64,000 bases of DNA from Petunia secreta (GCA_029990175.1 JARKIP010000035.1:36160001-36224000), one strand, 5' to 3'; counted from the first letter of the stretch, positions 41,074-52,861 are shown. Notes: generated by a model not told the origin, from the sequence alone. Numbers and translations: made by a program.

Positions 41074-43127
41074 CTACAAGCAACGACAAGCAACACAAGA
41101 ATTCCTACTTTGAAAGTAGGTTAGTGCAAGAAGTGTAGAAAACACACTCTTGTGATATAACCAAGCATCAATGATAAGCACAAATATCAAGTCTCCAAAG
41201 AGAACAATAAGTACTTGGTTAAAGAGCATCATGCACTCAATAAGATAATGAGCAAATAGGTCATGGGAAGATGGGAAATGCAAGATCAAGCTACCACAAT
41301 CCCCTTGAACCTTAAGCTCAAGATCAACACACCAATCTATCCTCGAGGTGTGATCAACATGTGGGGTGGAGTGAACAAAATAGTTCAATTGACAACTAAC
41401 ATCAAATACTCCACTCCCCTTCTTGGAAGCACTCTTACACGCACCAAGAGTGGCTTCCTCACCTCCAAATCCATCCCTAAGATAATCTCCCTCACTAGGC
41501 AAACTCCAAAGGAAGGTCTCCAAAATTGGCCCTTCATCATTATAGTCCATACAATGAAGGCTAGGACTACTAGAAGATGGTTCAACACAACCAATATCAA
41601 GACCATTCATCCCATTTGGAGTTCCAAACAATGGATCATCCATGGAGCCTAACTTTTCAAACCATGGAGGTTTTATTCTATTGCCAATCCTAGTCCGATA
41701 CAATTCGCTACCACAAATGAGATCATGTTCACACAATGGAAATGTAAAAGCATGCACTTCAAATTCATGGTTATCCAAAAACATGGTATCAAGACTAGGT
41801 TCTTCACTCTCACCCGAGGAGTCATTGAAAACAATTCGATCCATCTCATTCACTAGGGACTCCTCAAGGTCACTACAAACCTCACTACAACACATAGGCC
41901 CACCATTATCAAGCAATTCATCAAGGGAGAGGATAGGGTATTCATTCAACTCATCTTCCCCTTTGTCAAATATAGGTGGAGTGTCATAACAAGGATCACA
42001 AATAGGGTCAACTACACATTCTTCACTAATGAGAGGTTCAATGAAAACCGAGCTCACATCATGATGTGGCTTATCATCCCTCTCAACTAGTGGTTCACAA
42101 TCACACACAAGTTGACCATTTGACTCTACACTAGTTGCAAACACATTGTAATCATACAAATCATCAACTAGTGTTGAGTTACCACAAACACTACCATAAG
42201 ACAAGGAAGTAACATGTTCAAGGGAAGAACTATCACTTACCTCTAAGTGGCCATCTTGCTCACTCAATGCATTTGAAATGTCATGGATTGTCTCTTCACC
42301 TTGAAGCTCACATTGAAGATCTTCTTCACCTTGTCCTTCAATCTCGGAACATGATTGAGGCTCCATTGATTGGCCTCCAAGAGTACCTACACAAGCATTC
42401 ACAAGAATAGGAGAAAAAGATAAAGGGTTAAGGTTAGAATAAGGGGTGTCCTCACTCTTTTTTCCCTCTTTCTTTTCTCTCATTTTCTTTTCAAGGTTAG
42501 GTGTAGATTCGGGTGGTGACATCCCACTCACATCACTCATCACATCCTCTCCTTTTTCCACTCGAGGAATGTCACCGGTCACTCCCTTACTCCTCTCAAT
42601 CTTTTGTCTCACAAATTCGGGTGAGTTGGGACGAGGCCCAAGAATACCCATAGCCGGAGTAGGTGGACTTTTTACATCAACCCGGAATCTAGGACTAAGA
42701 GACTCATCACTTGAGGTCTCTTTCTTCTTTGTTGGTGAACCACTCGTCTTTGGAGCTTGGGGCTTGGGGTTCACCTTGTTGACAATTGTAAACTCTTTTC
42801 TGGCACTAGTCCCACCGTCGCTTGTGATGGTAGGACTTCTTGTTTGCTTTCTTGCATTCTTAGATTGAGATACTTGCTCCTTTCCTTTTTTCATAGGCCA
42901 AGAGTAGGTGCTAGGGTAGAACTTAAACTTTGCCCGGCAAGGTTCAATGTCATAAGTTCTTTGCCCCGTGCTCACTTTGTACACATCCTTCACGATATCA
43001 TACCGCACCCTCTTACCTTGCAACCACGGTTGTCCTAGCCAAATACCATAATACTCCATAGGACACACATCACACCAAATATATTCCTTGTAACTCCCTT
43101 GAGATATGAGTACCCGAGCTTCACTAG
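41074..43127 (-). CDS. L ORF, C-terminal piece: pseudo-protease end and X region
   Basis: It continues in frame from 50755 across A2 (junction ITS-EARVLIS, as ...SKEARVLIS in K). It covers the rear of the protease-like domain (CDVCPM, W.GQPWLQGKRV), then X: QKIERSKGVTGD, PHHDVSSVFIEPL, CYDTPPIFD, ASKKGSGV and IDAWLYHKSVFST near 41150-41240. It stops at 41074 before the PPT. Compared with N one base is missing shortly before the stop, so the SRTKSSQEGEDD tail is out of frame; K also stops before it. This suggests the tail is not an essential part of this protein. Confidence 0.8.
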
Positions 43128-43880
43128 TGATGCGGGGCAAACCACCGTCACAAGACCCTTTACGAGAAGCCAAGCCAAAGCACTTCATGATGCTCACTTA
43201 CACTTGATCCGGAAGGGCATGGACGATACGAGCTCGGGAGAAGACTTGAAAACGATGCATTGGAGCTCAATCAACGTTGAAACAGGGCAGGAAACAGAGC
43301 AAGAAGCAGGGGACCAAAACAGGGCCAAAACAGGGGAATTCTGCTGAGCTTACTGCCTGAAGCTGGATTTTTGTTCTTCGCGATCGCGTGAATACCTTCG
43401 CGATCGCGAAGATTCTCTTTTTGCTCTTCGCCTTCGCGCCATGTCTTGCGCGATCGCGCAACTAGTTTTTAAGTGTGCCTCGCGATCGCGTATAACCATG
43501 CGCGATCGCGATGAACACTTTGGCAGTCTCGGACCAGAAACTAGGAAAACCTTGTAAAGGGGTGTATTTATAACACCCCTCTTTCATTTATTGCATGGAC
43601 CTTACTTTGAACAAAGAACATTAATGAGCATTGCTCTCAAACACTTGTAACTCTTTTTGGCTTGAAATCAATTGGATGAATCCAAGTTGCTCTTCAATCC
43701 ATCTTCGATCATTCTATTTGCTTGAGCCTCGTGTCTCTTGAGGATAGTTGCATAGTGTTAGGTGATTCTTTCCAATCGTTTGGGGTGTAACGGAACAAGT
43801 TCTTCGTTGCTACTCGAACTTTAGTGTAAGTCTCGTCTCGCTTTTATCTTTTATCGCTTTCGTGGGTTTACCCCTTATCA
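43128..43880 (+). repeat. 5' LTR of A2 (753 bp)
   Basis: Five GCGATCGC boxes at about 43379-43513 and the TATA palindrome at 43558-43580. The first part would code for the pol tail. Confidence 0.95.
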
Positions 43881-43882
43881 GT

Positions 43883-43894
43883 TGGTATCAGAGC
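43883..43894 (+). other. Primer binding site of A2
   Basis: TGGTATCAGAGC, two bases after the LTR; initiator tRNA-Met type. Confidence 0.88.
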
Positions 43895-45175
43895 AAGGCT
43901 AGGGTTGCGTTCTTACGAGCCCTCGTCCTACTCTTCGTGCTTGTCATCTTTGTTCCGCATTTATTTTCGTGTTCTTGTTCTTGTTATATTGAAAAAGAAG
44001 AAAAAAATTCAAAAACTCAAAAACCCAAAAATTTGGAGGAAATCGCTTGTGTTACGATTTTGTTGGTTTTGATTATCGGGGATTGTTTGTTTACGTTAAC
44101 CCGACAATTGGGTACCAACAAAACGCGTTTTGGAGTTGAAAATCAAAAAGTTCAAAAATTGAACCCTAGGTTGGGTATTTTGCAAAATTTGCCAAAACTT
44201 GCTTGATGTTATGATATTGTGAATGTTTGGTATCGGGGATTGTTCACAATAGTTTTCCCGTTGTTTTGATACCAACATAACATCATTTGGAGTATTGTAG
44301 TGAAAATCGAAAATTTAGTTCTTGAAGGTTTTGGGAATATTGAAGAACTTGTCAAAAATCTTTGAAAAACAAGTTGTTTGATGGTTGTTTTTGTGTATGA
44401 ACTATTGGGGAATGTTTGTTCCAGCTGAAAAACATCTTTGGAAAGCTTGAAAACTGAAATACATTGCATTTGGGTTGTTGTTGTGCCAAAACTGCTGGTT
44501 TCTGTCGAAATTCTGGTTCAGCTGAACAAACCTGCGCGATCGCGCAAGGTCTCGCGCTATCGCGCCAATTCTGAATTTTTGTTCATCGCGGTCGCGCTCA
44601 TCTGCACGCGATCGCGAAGGGAACCAATTTCCAGAATTTCCTGAAGTTGGACAGAACGTTCGCAAAGGTGTCGTAACAGTTCCCAACCACCAAAACTCCC
44701 ATAGCATCATCAAATATGGTGAGTTTCTAGATCACAAACCAAAATTCGTCCAATTCCGAATCCGTTTAGTGGCGAATCGATCTTTGAACATTTGATCGCG
44801 CCACTTCCGGTTAGTACTTTGAGGGTAACACTTCTACCCAATTAGTACTAATCCCTTGTGCGAATAGGATACTCGTGCCTAGGAGGAGAGTAGAATCCGA
44901 AGAAGATTCGTAGTTAATTGTTTGGTTCAAGTGCGCACCAAATAGCTTGGCGTTGATCGAGTCCCATTGAATCCACTCTTCCCGAAGAGCATTTGGTTCT
45001 TGTATTTTGGTTTGATCTTTGAGGAGGTTGCGCAACTACGAGGAGGCCATTGATTTCAAGTTTGTGTGAAACCAACCCCCAAGCTTGAGTGAACCCGAGC
45101 GACAAACAAAAGTGAGGGAGTGAGTGAGGACTTTTACTCTAATCTTCCTTTCTTGTTTTTGATTGTTGTAGGTAC
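43895..45175 (+). other. 5' leader of A2
   Basis: A-rich part at about 43990-44035; GCGATCGC and near copies at 44530-44625; T-rich stretch ending TTGTAGGTAC before the ATG. The ORFs on either strand here are not conserved in G. Confidence 0.8.
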
Positions 45176-48100
45176 ATGGCGGAGGAGAAAGCAAAGAGTA
45201 CCATTGAGGTTCCAACCGACGTCTTGGCTAGCTTGTTAGCCGAGGTGAAGGCCCTAAACCTTAAAATGGAGGTTCTTGAAAAGGAGAGGACCCCGAGTGT
45301 CCAAAAGGACCCCAATGAAGGCACTAGTGATGATTCCATCATGAAGCCGGATCATTATGCGGAGCTAGTTCGTCGACAACGGTTGAGGGATGAGGCTCTT
45401 GCTAGAGAAAGAATGTTGGGCAATCCCCAACCCTTGGGCAATCCCCAAGGAGATGTTCCATTCCTAAGGCCACGGAGAAACATTGCACCTCTTGAGCAAG
45501 TTGATGAAGCTCAAGAAGGGGAGGGCCTCGGACTTGATGATGATTACTTTGATGTCCCCTATCCAAATAGGAGGGCGATGAATGGAGGCCGAGGTATAGA
45601 TAGAGGTCGTGGTCGAGGTCGAGGACCACCAAGAGCTTATATGGGGGGAAACTTGGGAAGGGAATATGAAGATGTTGATGACAACTATGGGGTTCAACCG
45701 GAACAACACCGTGGGGGTCGAGACACTAATCTCAATAGTGTCAAGATCACTATCCCGCCTTTCAAGGGGACTAGTGATCCGGAAGCATTTCTTGAATGGA
45801 AGATCCAATTGGAACGGGTCTTTGACACAAATGATATGACCGAGGAGAAGAAGGCCACTTATGCCATTTCATCATTTGAGTCCTATGCCTCTACTTGGTG
45901 GGAATCCATCAAGCGGTCAAGGAGAAGACTTGGGTTGCGGATGAACATCACTTGGGAAGAATTGAAAGAAGTTATGAGCAACAAGTATGTGACTCCCAAG
46001 TATCGACAAGAGCAACTCAAAAAGCTCTATGAATTGAAGCAAGGCTACAAGTCCGTTGATGAATATTTCAACGACTTTGAGAAAAACCGGATGGCTCTTG
46101 ACATGGAAACGGAGGATGAAGAACAAGCTATCATCCGTTTCAAAAGTGGTTTGAGTAGGGAGATTGCTTCCCAATTGAGACTTCACATCTTCCACTCCTT
46201 GCAAGATGTTTGTGATGCCGCGGTTGAAGCCGAGAAATGGCTCAAGGAAGAAAAGGCTCCTCGCTATAGGAGTACTACCACCACCACTCCTTCAACTCGC
46301 ACCAAAGATTGGAAGAGCCCATATGCTAGTGGAGCAAGTGGGAGCCGAGATGTAAAGAAGCCTTTTGAAAAGGCTACCCCGAAGAGCGACCACAAAGAAG
46401 TTGGAGGTACTTCTAAGACTACTTTAAATACTCCTTCTTCTTCTTCCTTCCAATGTCATAAATGCAAGGGTTATGGCCACTTTTCCAAAGAGTGTCCTAC
46501 CCGGAAAACGATGATTGTAATGGATGATGGGTTGGTCTATGAGGGGGAAAGTGAGCCCGAGGGGGATGATGAGGAGGAAAGAGAGGAAGTTGAGGGAGAG
46601 GATGAAGAGAGGGCGACGGAGGGGGATGATCCTAATATGTTCCTTGTGGTACGCCGCATTTTGGGAACTATGTTGAGTGAGGAGAGGGAAGATGAGCAAA
46701 GGGAGAACTTGTTCCATGCCCGTTGTAGAGTGAGGGGGCAAGTTTGTTCCATGATTATTGACTCGGGTAGTTGTGCAAATGTGGTGAGCCAATCTTTGGT
46801 CTCACAATTGAAGTTGACTACCATTAAACACCCGAGCCCCTACCGTTTGCAATGGCTAAGTGAGTGTGGGGAATTGAGGGTAGTGAAGCAAGTCTTGGTT
46901 AGGTTCAAGATTGGAAACTATCAAGATGAACACATGTTTGACGTGGTGCCAATGCAAGCTTGCCATCTTTTGTTTGGAAGGCCTTGGCAATACGACAAAC
47001 AAGTGGTTCATGATGGCCGGGCCAACACTTACACGGTGAAACATGAGGGAAAAAGGTTTGTGCTTACACCTTTGACCCCGAAGCAAGTAAGTGAAGACTA
47101 TCGGCGCATGAAAGAGTTGCGGGAAGCGGCTAAGGCCAAGTCCCCGATTGTGACCAAATCCTTGGCCGAGACTCCACCATCTTCCACCGGTCGCATGTGT
47201 GCCATGATGCAACCGGGTGAGGTTTTGAGAGGTAATGATGGCACCAAGATGTTCATATGCCTAGTGCACAAAGGTATGGTTTTAAATTCCGAAAGTGATT
47301 ATTTATCTAACCCTAACCCTTTGCCTAGTGCCATTGACAATGTTTTGAAGGTCTACGAGGACATGTTTCCGGAAGAGATGCCGGATGGACTACCTCCCTT
47401 GAGGGGTATTGAACATCAAATTGATTTTGTCCCGGGATCTCAAATCCCCAACAAGCCGGCATATAGAAGCAATCCCGAGGACACAAGGGAGTTGCAAAAA
47501 CAAATTGATGAATTGCTTACAAAGGGTTTGGTGAGGGAAAGCTTAAGTCCTTGTGCCGTGCCCGTGATCCTCGTTCCAAAAAAGGATGGCACTTGGAGGA
47601 TGTGTGTGGATTGTCGAGCGGTCAACAAGATCACGGTAAAGTATCGACATCCCATACCTCGATTGGATGACATGTTGGATGAGCTTAGTGGTTCTAGTGT
47701 CTTTTCTAAAATAGACCTTAGGTCCGGCTACCATCAAATCCGGATGAAACCCGGGGATGAGTGGAAAACCGCATTCAAGACCAAGTTTGGTCTATATGAA
47801 TGGTTGGTGATGCCTTTCGGCCTCTCCAACGCACCTAGCACTTTCATGAGATTAATGAACCACGTGCTTAAGCCATTCATCAACAAATTCGTGGTCGTCT
47901 ACTTTGATGACATATTGATTTATAGCAAGTCAATAGGCGACCATGTGGGCCACTTGAGTCAAGTGCTTGAAGTGCTACGAGCCGAAAAGCTCTATGCCAA
48001 CTTTAAGAAGTGCGCCTTTTGTGTTGAAAAGGTTGTCTTTTTGGGCTTTGTTGTTAGTGTCAATGGTGTAGAAGTTGATGAATCCAAAGTTGAAGCCATT

Positions 48101-50221
48101 AGAGATTGGCCTACTCCCACCACCGTTTCTCATGTGCGGAGTTTTCATGGCCTTGCTAGTTTCTATCGGCGCTTTGTTAGAGACTTTAGCACCATTGCCG
48201 CACCACTCACGGAGTTGGTGAAAAAGGACAAGTCCTTTGTTTGGGGAGAGCCGCAAGAGAAAGCTTTCCAAGAATTGAAAAGTAGGTTAAGTACCGCCCC
48301 ATTGTTGCAATTGCCCGACTTCGGGAAGGCTTTTGAGGTAGAGTGTGATGCCTCGGGGGTGGGTATTGGGGGTGTTCTCATGCAAGAAGGGAAACCCGTT
48401 GCCTACTTTAGTGAGAAGTTAAAGGGCGCAACCTTGAATTACTCTACGTATGACAAGGAGTTGTATGCCCTAGTGAGAGCTTTGGCCCATTGGCAACACT
48501 ATCTTTGGCCTCGGGAATTCGTGATCAAGAGTGACCACGAGTCACTCAAACATCTAAGAGGCCAAGAGAAATTGAACAAAAGGCATGCCAAGTGGGTGGA
48601 GTTCATTGAGTCTTTCCCTTATGTAATTCATTACAAGAAGGGCAAGGACAATGTTGTGGCCGATGCGCTTTCTAGGAAGTTCGCCCTTGCTACCACTCTT
48701 GCCTCTAGACTTATGGGTTTTGAGAGTATAAAGTCTTTGTATGAACATGACCCAAAGTTCAAGAGCATTCATGATGCTCTAGTGAGTGGAAAGCGGGTGG
48801 AGAAATACCAATGGGTTGACGGCTACATTTTTAAAAATGGAAGAGTTTGTGTGCCCGAGTCCTCATGGAGGGAGCTGCTTGTTCGTGAAGCACATTGTGG
48901 GGGCTTGATGGGTCACTTTGGGAGGAACAAAACCTTGGCCATTCTCATGGAGCAATTCCATTGGCCAAAGATGGGTGTGCAAGTTGAGAGACTTTGCAAT
49001 ACTTGCTTGGATTGCAAGTATGCTAAGTCCAAATCTAATTCCCATGGTTTGTATACTCCCCTACCTATTCCTACTAGCCCGTGGATGGATATTTCAATGG
49101 ATTTTGTTATGGGCTTGCCACGGTCTAAAGGGGGGCACGATAGCATTTATGTTGTCGTGGATCGGTTCTCCAAAATGGCTCACTTTATTCCTTGTAAGAA
49201 GAGTCATGATGCACAACATGTAGCTTCTTTGTTCATTGATAATGTGTTAAAGTTGCATGGTGTGCCTCAAACCATTGTGAGTGATAGGGACTCTAAGTTC
49301 CTTAGCCATTTTTGGAGGTGTCTTTGGGGTGCTCTTGGCACCAAGTTGTTGTTCTCCACGTCCCACCACCCCCAAACGGATGGTCAAACCGAAGTGGTGA
49401 ACCGAACCTTGGGTGCTCTCCTTAGAGCCATGACCCGAGGTAAGGCCGGGACTTGGGTTGACAAGTTACCTCTTATGGAGTTTGCTTATAACCGTACATT
49501 GCATAGCATGATTGGCTTGACTCCGTTTGAGTGCGTTTATGGTTTTAATCCTTTGATTCCACTTGATCTAACCCCTTTGCCCAAGGAAATGGTTGTTAAT
49601 TTTGAAGGTGAAACCCGTGCTAAAGCCATGCTTGAAATCCATGCCAAGACGAGGAAGCGCTTGGAGGAAGCCTATGCCAAGGTTGCCCTCAAGAAGAACA
49701 AGGGGAGGAAGAAGCTGGAACTCAAGAAAGGAGATTGGGTGTGGGTGCATTTCCGCAAGGAAAGGTTTCCAAACCTCAGGAAAGGGAAATTGGCACCCCG
49801 GGGAGATGGACCCTTCCAAGTGATATCCAAGATCAACAACAACGCCTATGTGATCGATTTGCCAAGTGAGTATGCTATTTCAAACACTTTTAATGTTAGT
49901 GACTTGGCTCCTTTTGATGTAGGTAATGGCACCGTGGAGGACAATGCCGTGGAGGTTGACGCTACAATTTCGAGGACGAAATCTTCTCAAGAAGGGGAGG
50001 ATGATGCGGGGCAAACCACCGTCACAAGACCCTTTACGAGAAGCCAAGCCAAAGCACTTCATGATGCTCACTTACACTTGATCCGGAAGGGCATGGACGA
50101 TACGAGCTCGGGAGAAGACTTGAAAACGATGCATTGGAGCTCAATCAACGTTGAAACAGGGCAGGAAACAGAGCAAGAAGCAGGGGACCAAAACAGGGCC
50201 AAAACAGGGGAATTCTGCTGA
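45176..50221 (+). CDS. gag-pol: Gag-pol polyprotein of A2 (1681 aa, complete)
   Basis: Same domains as in A1, shifted by 21 residues: GAG core about 186-360, CCHC from about 427, protease DSG 529-531, RT YFDD 909-912, RNase H Asp 1058, integrase D1309, D1370, E1406. It keeps the PTDVLASLLAEVKALNLKM segment lost in A1; this is a Leu-rich coiled-coil-like part near the N-terminus and could serve Gag assembly. The last 72 residues or so come from the 3' LTR. No stop or shift was seen. Together with identical LTRs this suggests a copy that may still be able to move. Confidence 0.96.
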   Translation: MAEEKAKSTIEVPTDVLASLLAEVKALNLKMEVLEKERTPSVQKDPNEGTSDDSIMKPDHYAELVRRQRLRDEALARERMLGNPQPLGNPQGDVPFLRPRRNIAPLEQVDEAQEGEGLGLDDDYFDVPYPNRRAMNGGRGIDRGRGRGRGPPRAYMGGNLGREYEDVDDNYGVQPEQHRGGRDTNLNSVKITIPPFKGTSDPEAFLEWKIQLERVFDTNDMTEEKKATYAISSFESYASTWWESIKRSRRRLGLRMNITWEELKEVMSNKYVTPKYRQEQLKKLYELKQGYKSVDEYFNDFEKNRMALDMETEDEEQAIIRFKSGLSREIASQLRLHIFHSLQDVCDAAVEAEKWLKEEKAPRYRSTTTTTPSTRTKDWKSPYASGASGSRDVKKPFEKATPKSDHKEVGGTSKTTLNTPSSSSFQCHKCKGYGHFSKECPTRKTMIVMDDGLVYEGESEPEGDDEEEREEVEGEDEERATEGDDPNMFLVVRRILGTMLSEEREDEQRENLFHARCRVRGQVCSMIIDSGSCANVVSQSLVSQLKLTTIKHPSPYRLQWLSECGELRVVKQVLVRFKIGNYQDEHMFDVVPMQACHLLFGRPWQYDKQVVHDGRANTYTVKHEGKRFVLTPLTPKQVSEDYRRMKELREAAKAKSPIVTKSLAETPPSSTGRMCAMMQPGEVLRGNDGTKMFICLVHKGMVLNSESDYLSNPNPLPSAIDNVLKVYEDMFPEEMPDGLPPLRGIEHQIDFVPGSQIPNKPAYRSNPEDTRELQKQIDELLTKGLVRESLSPCAVPVILVPKKDGTWRMCVDCRAVNKITVKYRHPIPRLDDMLDELSGSSVFSKIDLRSGYHQIRMKPGDEWKTAFKTKFGLYEWLVMPFGLSNAPSTFMRLMNHVLKPFINKFVVVYFDDILIYSKSIGDHVGHLSQVLEVLRAEKLYANFKKCAFCVEKVVFLGFVVSVNGVEVDESKVEAIRDWPTPTTVSHVRSFHGLASFYRRFVRDFSTIAAPLTELVKKDKSFVWGEPQEKAFQELKSRLSTAPLLQLPDFGKAFEVECDASGVGIGGVLMQEGKPVAYFSEKLKGATLNYSTYDKELYALVRALAHWQHYLWPREFVIKSDHESLKHLRGQEKLNKRHAKWVEFIESFPYVIHYKKGKDNVVADALSRKFALATTLASRLMGFESIKSLYEHDPKFKSIHDALVSGKRVEKYQWVDGYIFKNGRVCVPESSWRELLVREAHCGGLMGHFGRNKTLAILMEQFHWPKMGVQVERLCNTCLDCKYAKSKSNSHGLYTPLPIPTSPWMDISMDFVMGLPRSKGGHDSIYVVVDRFSKMAHFIPCKKSHDAQHVASLFIDNVLKLHGVPQTIVSDRDSKFLSHFWRCLWGALGTKLLFSTSHHPQTDGQTEVVNRTLGALLRAMTRGKAGTWVDKLPLMEFAYNRTLHSMIGLTPFECVYGFNPLIPLDLTPLPKEMVVNFEGETRAKAMLEIHAKTRKRLEEAYAKVALKKNKGRKKLELKKGDWVWVHFRKERFPNLRKGKLAPRGDGPFQVISKINNNAYVIDLPSEYAISNTFNVSDLAPFDVGNGTVEDNAVEVDATISRTKSSQEGEDDAGQTTVTRPFTRSQAKALHDAHLHLIRKGMDDTSSGEDLKTMHWSSINVETGQETEQEAGDQNRAKTGEFC
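49989..50001 (+). other. Polypurine tract of A2
   Basis: AAGAAGGGGAGGA before TGATGCGGGG; inside the pol frame. Confidence 0.87.
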
Positions 50222-50754
50222 GCTTACTGCCTGAAGCTGGATTTTTGTTCTTCGCGATCGCGTGAATACCTTCGCGATCGCGAAGATTCTCTTTTTGCTC
50301 TTCGCCTTCGCGCCATGTCTTGCGCGATCGCGCAACTAGTTTTTAAGTGTGCCTCGCGATCGCGTATAACCATGCGCGATCGCGATGAACACTTTGGCAG
50401 TCTCGGACCAGAAACTAGGAAAACCTTGTAAAGGGGTGTATTTATAACACCCCTCTTTCATTTATTGCATGGACCTTACTTTGAACAAAGAACATTAATG
50501 AGCATTGCTCTCAAACACTTGTAACTCTTTTTGGCTTGAAATCAATTGGATGAATCCAAGTTGCTCTTCAATCCATCTTCGATCATTCTATTTGCTTGAG
50601 CCTCGTGTCTCTTGAGGATAGTTGCATAGTGTTAGGTGATTCTTTCCAATCGTTTGGGGTGTAACGGAACAAGTTCTTCGTTGCTACTCGAACTTTAGTG
50701 TAAGTCTCGTCTCGCTTTTATCTTTTATCGCTTTCGTGGGTTTACCCCTTATCA
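50002..50754 (+). repeat. 3' LTR of A2 (753 bp)
   Basis: No difference from the 5' LTR was seen. Holds the pol stop at 50221, GCGATCGC boxes at about 50253-50387 and the TATA palindrome 50432-50454. Confidence 0.95.
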
Positions 50755-51653
50755 ACTAGTAATCCAAATTCCTTGATACTCATAAGGATATTTCAATTTG
50801 TAGCATGGTACCTTTAGTCTATTAACCCAAGAGACACTTACAAAATTAGCATAGGCTTCACTAACCTTGAGCAAGCATCCTCCTCTACCATTCACCTCAA
50901 AAAGGAACCTACACTCACACATGTCTTGTATAGGATCAAGTCCAAGAAAACCATCACCCCCAAGTTGGGTGCTCCTTATCTCTTCACTAGTAGCAACACC
51001 ACTAGAATATCCTCCACTTCCCGTCACTCTTCCAACATTAGAAGTGTTGTTGGAAGTCAAGGAAGTAGTATCACTATGGAACCCATAATTGCCTCTCGCC
51101 TTGGTTCCATAGCCCATAGCACCACTCCTACCACCACTACTAGAACAATGCACCCCCATAACGGTAAGAGCAATACCATTTCTCCTTCCACCCTTCACAT
51201 GGGAACTAGAAGATGCAAACCTCCCATTTCCCATGGAACAACCACCACCACCTCCCATACTATTGGAAGGTCCTCTACTACTCTCTTGCTCACCACAAGC
51301 AACATCAAGAGAAGATGCAAATGAACAATTCTCATAATCAACCTCATCACCAATTCCCTCTACGTCACTATCATCATACACAAATTCATCACAAGAAGAG
51401 TAAGTAGGGTCGTCATACCTTGAAGCGTCACTATCTTCATATTCTTGACTTGGAGCATAAGATTCTTCACATTCGTCTTCGCAAGCCCCATAGTCTTCTC
51501 ATCTTCATAATCAACATAGTGACCCGCTTCTTCATCATATGAGCCTTGGTTCCCCGAATCATCATAGCAATACCCATCATCATCACCATAGGAACCATAG
51601 TCTCCATCGTCTCCACATGAGTCGTACCCTCCACAATCGTCATCCGAAGCCAT
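50755..51653 (-). pseudogene. L ORF, N-terminal piece (acidic region, frameshift near 51500)
   Basis: The ATG is at 51651-51653 (product begins MASDDDCGGYDSCG), similar to K. An Asp/Gly/Tyr-rich stretch runs to about 51500, where an indel shifts the frame; from there the other frame (SYAPSQEYEDSDASRYDD) matches K and stays open to the A2 junction. It then has Gly/Ser-rich sequence (SMGGGGGCSMGNG) and the first half of the protease-like domain, where the catalytic triplet is replaced (LLKVSEAYANF). No GAG core and no CCHC. Confidence 0.8.
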
Positions 51654-52845
51654 AGTTGTATCCAAAGAGTTAAGGACCTCACAAGTTCACTCCCTCACGT
51701 GTATCACTCAAAAGATGTCACTCAATTTTCTTTCCACTCGTGTATACACTCAAGGTCGTTGGCTTTTGTGACCACACTCTATTGTTCTCACCACTCAAGC
51801 CTTTTTCCACTCAAGACCTTCTTGTCTCTTAGTAATCACAATGGCAAGATCAATCAACTAATGCACCCAAGTAATGGTTCGGAAGGGAGTTGATGTGACT
51901 CGATGTACGGAAGCTATTTGTAGTGCGCACTTGAGGCCAAAGAAGTTCTACGACTTTAAGTAAAGCTTCAAGACACACAACACCCTAAAGGATCAAAGAT
52001 TAGTGTTAATAAAGTAGGACTAATACCTTAGAAACACTAACCAAGAAGTTCGGAATCGAAACAAACACAAAAAACCATGAAACGAAGCAAATTGAGCCAA
52101 CCAGTGAACTGGGCGGCCCGCCTGGGTGGGTGGGCGGTCCGCCTAGGGTCTTAACCAGTAGCCTAAGTGGGCGGGGCGCCTAGGGGGTGGGCGGTCCGCC
52201 TGGGTGGGTGCTTCAGTTTTTCCGAAAACGGGTTTTTGATGGTTTTTGACCCAAATTTTCAATGTTTTCACCCCGTTTCTTCAAAATCAATGGTACCCAA
52301 AGTTGGATAATGTTATTTCCAACAAAACCCAATGAATTACACCCCTAAACATCCAACAAATCAAGAACAAGCATCAAGCAAAGTTTGAACAAGGGTTTTT
52401 CAACAAGGGTTCAAAGTGGCTTTCGATCCTCCAAATTCGATGTTATACAACTCCGATTCACATGAAATTTTTTTCTATTTGTTTGTTTTTCATTGGAGAA
52501 CAAACCCCGGTACTCAATTCCAAAACCCCACAATCACACAATCCAAATTCAATCAAATTCTTCAAGAACAAAGGGTTTTGGGTGGGTTTAACAATTTGGG
52601 GTTTCAAATTTTCAAATCAATCCAATCCAAACAATCTCGGTACCCAAATGTCGGGTTTTCCACAAGGATCAAGAATCTATAACACCCATAACACGAATCG
52701 ATCACACCACAAAGTTACACCAATTTTGTATTTTTTTCAATTTTTCAATTTTTTTGTGTTTTTCTTCAAAGCAAGAACAACAATAACAATAACTAAAGAT
52801 AGGATGAACAAGGATCGAGGGTTTGTAAGAACAAATCCCGAGCCT
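51654..52845 (-). other. 5' leader of L
   Basis: Boxes of the GGCGGCCCGCC, GGCGGTCCGCC and GGCGGGGCGCC types at 52107-52205; T-rich (A-rich on the element strand) near 52725-52760. No gene. Confidence 0.72.
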
Positions 52846-52846
52846 T

Positions 52847-52858
52847 GCTCTGATACCA
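52847..52858 (-). other. Primer binding site of L
   Basis: TGGTATCAGAGC on the minus strand just inside the 5' LTR. Confidence 0.84.
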
Positions 52859-52861
52859 AAC

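Larger units (their letters stand above)
43128..50754 (+). mobile_element. Element A2: complete autonomous CRM-like retrotransposon (7627 bp)
   Basis: LTRs 43128-43880 and 50002-50754, both 753 bp and identical as far as I can read. TSD ACTAG (43123-43127 and 50755-50759). PBS, leader, intact gag-pol of 1681 codons, PPT. It is inserted in the protease-like region of L in opposite orientation. This is the best reference copy of family A in the window. Confidence 0.97.

Noticed and set aside
43883..43894. PBS as part of a tRNA gene
   Set aside because: Only the 12-13 bases complementary to a tRNA 3' end are present.
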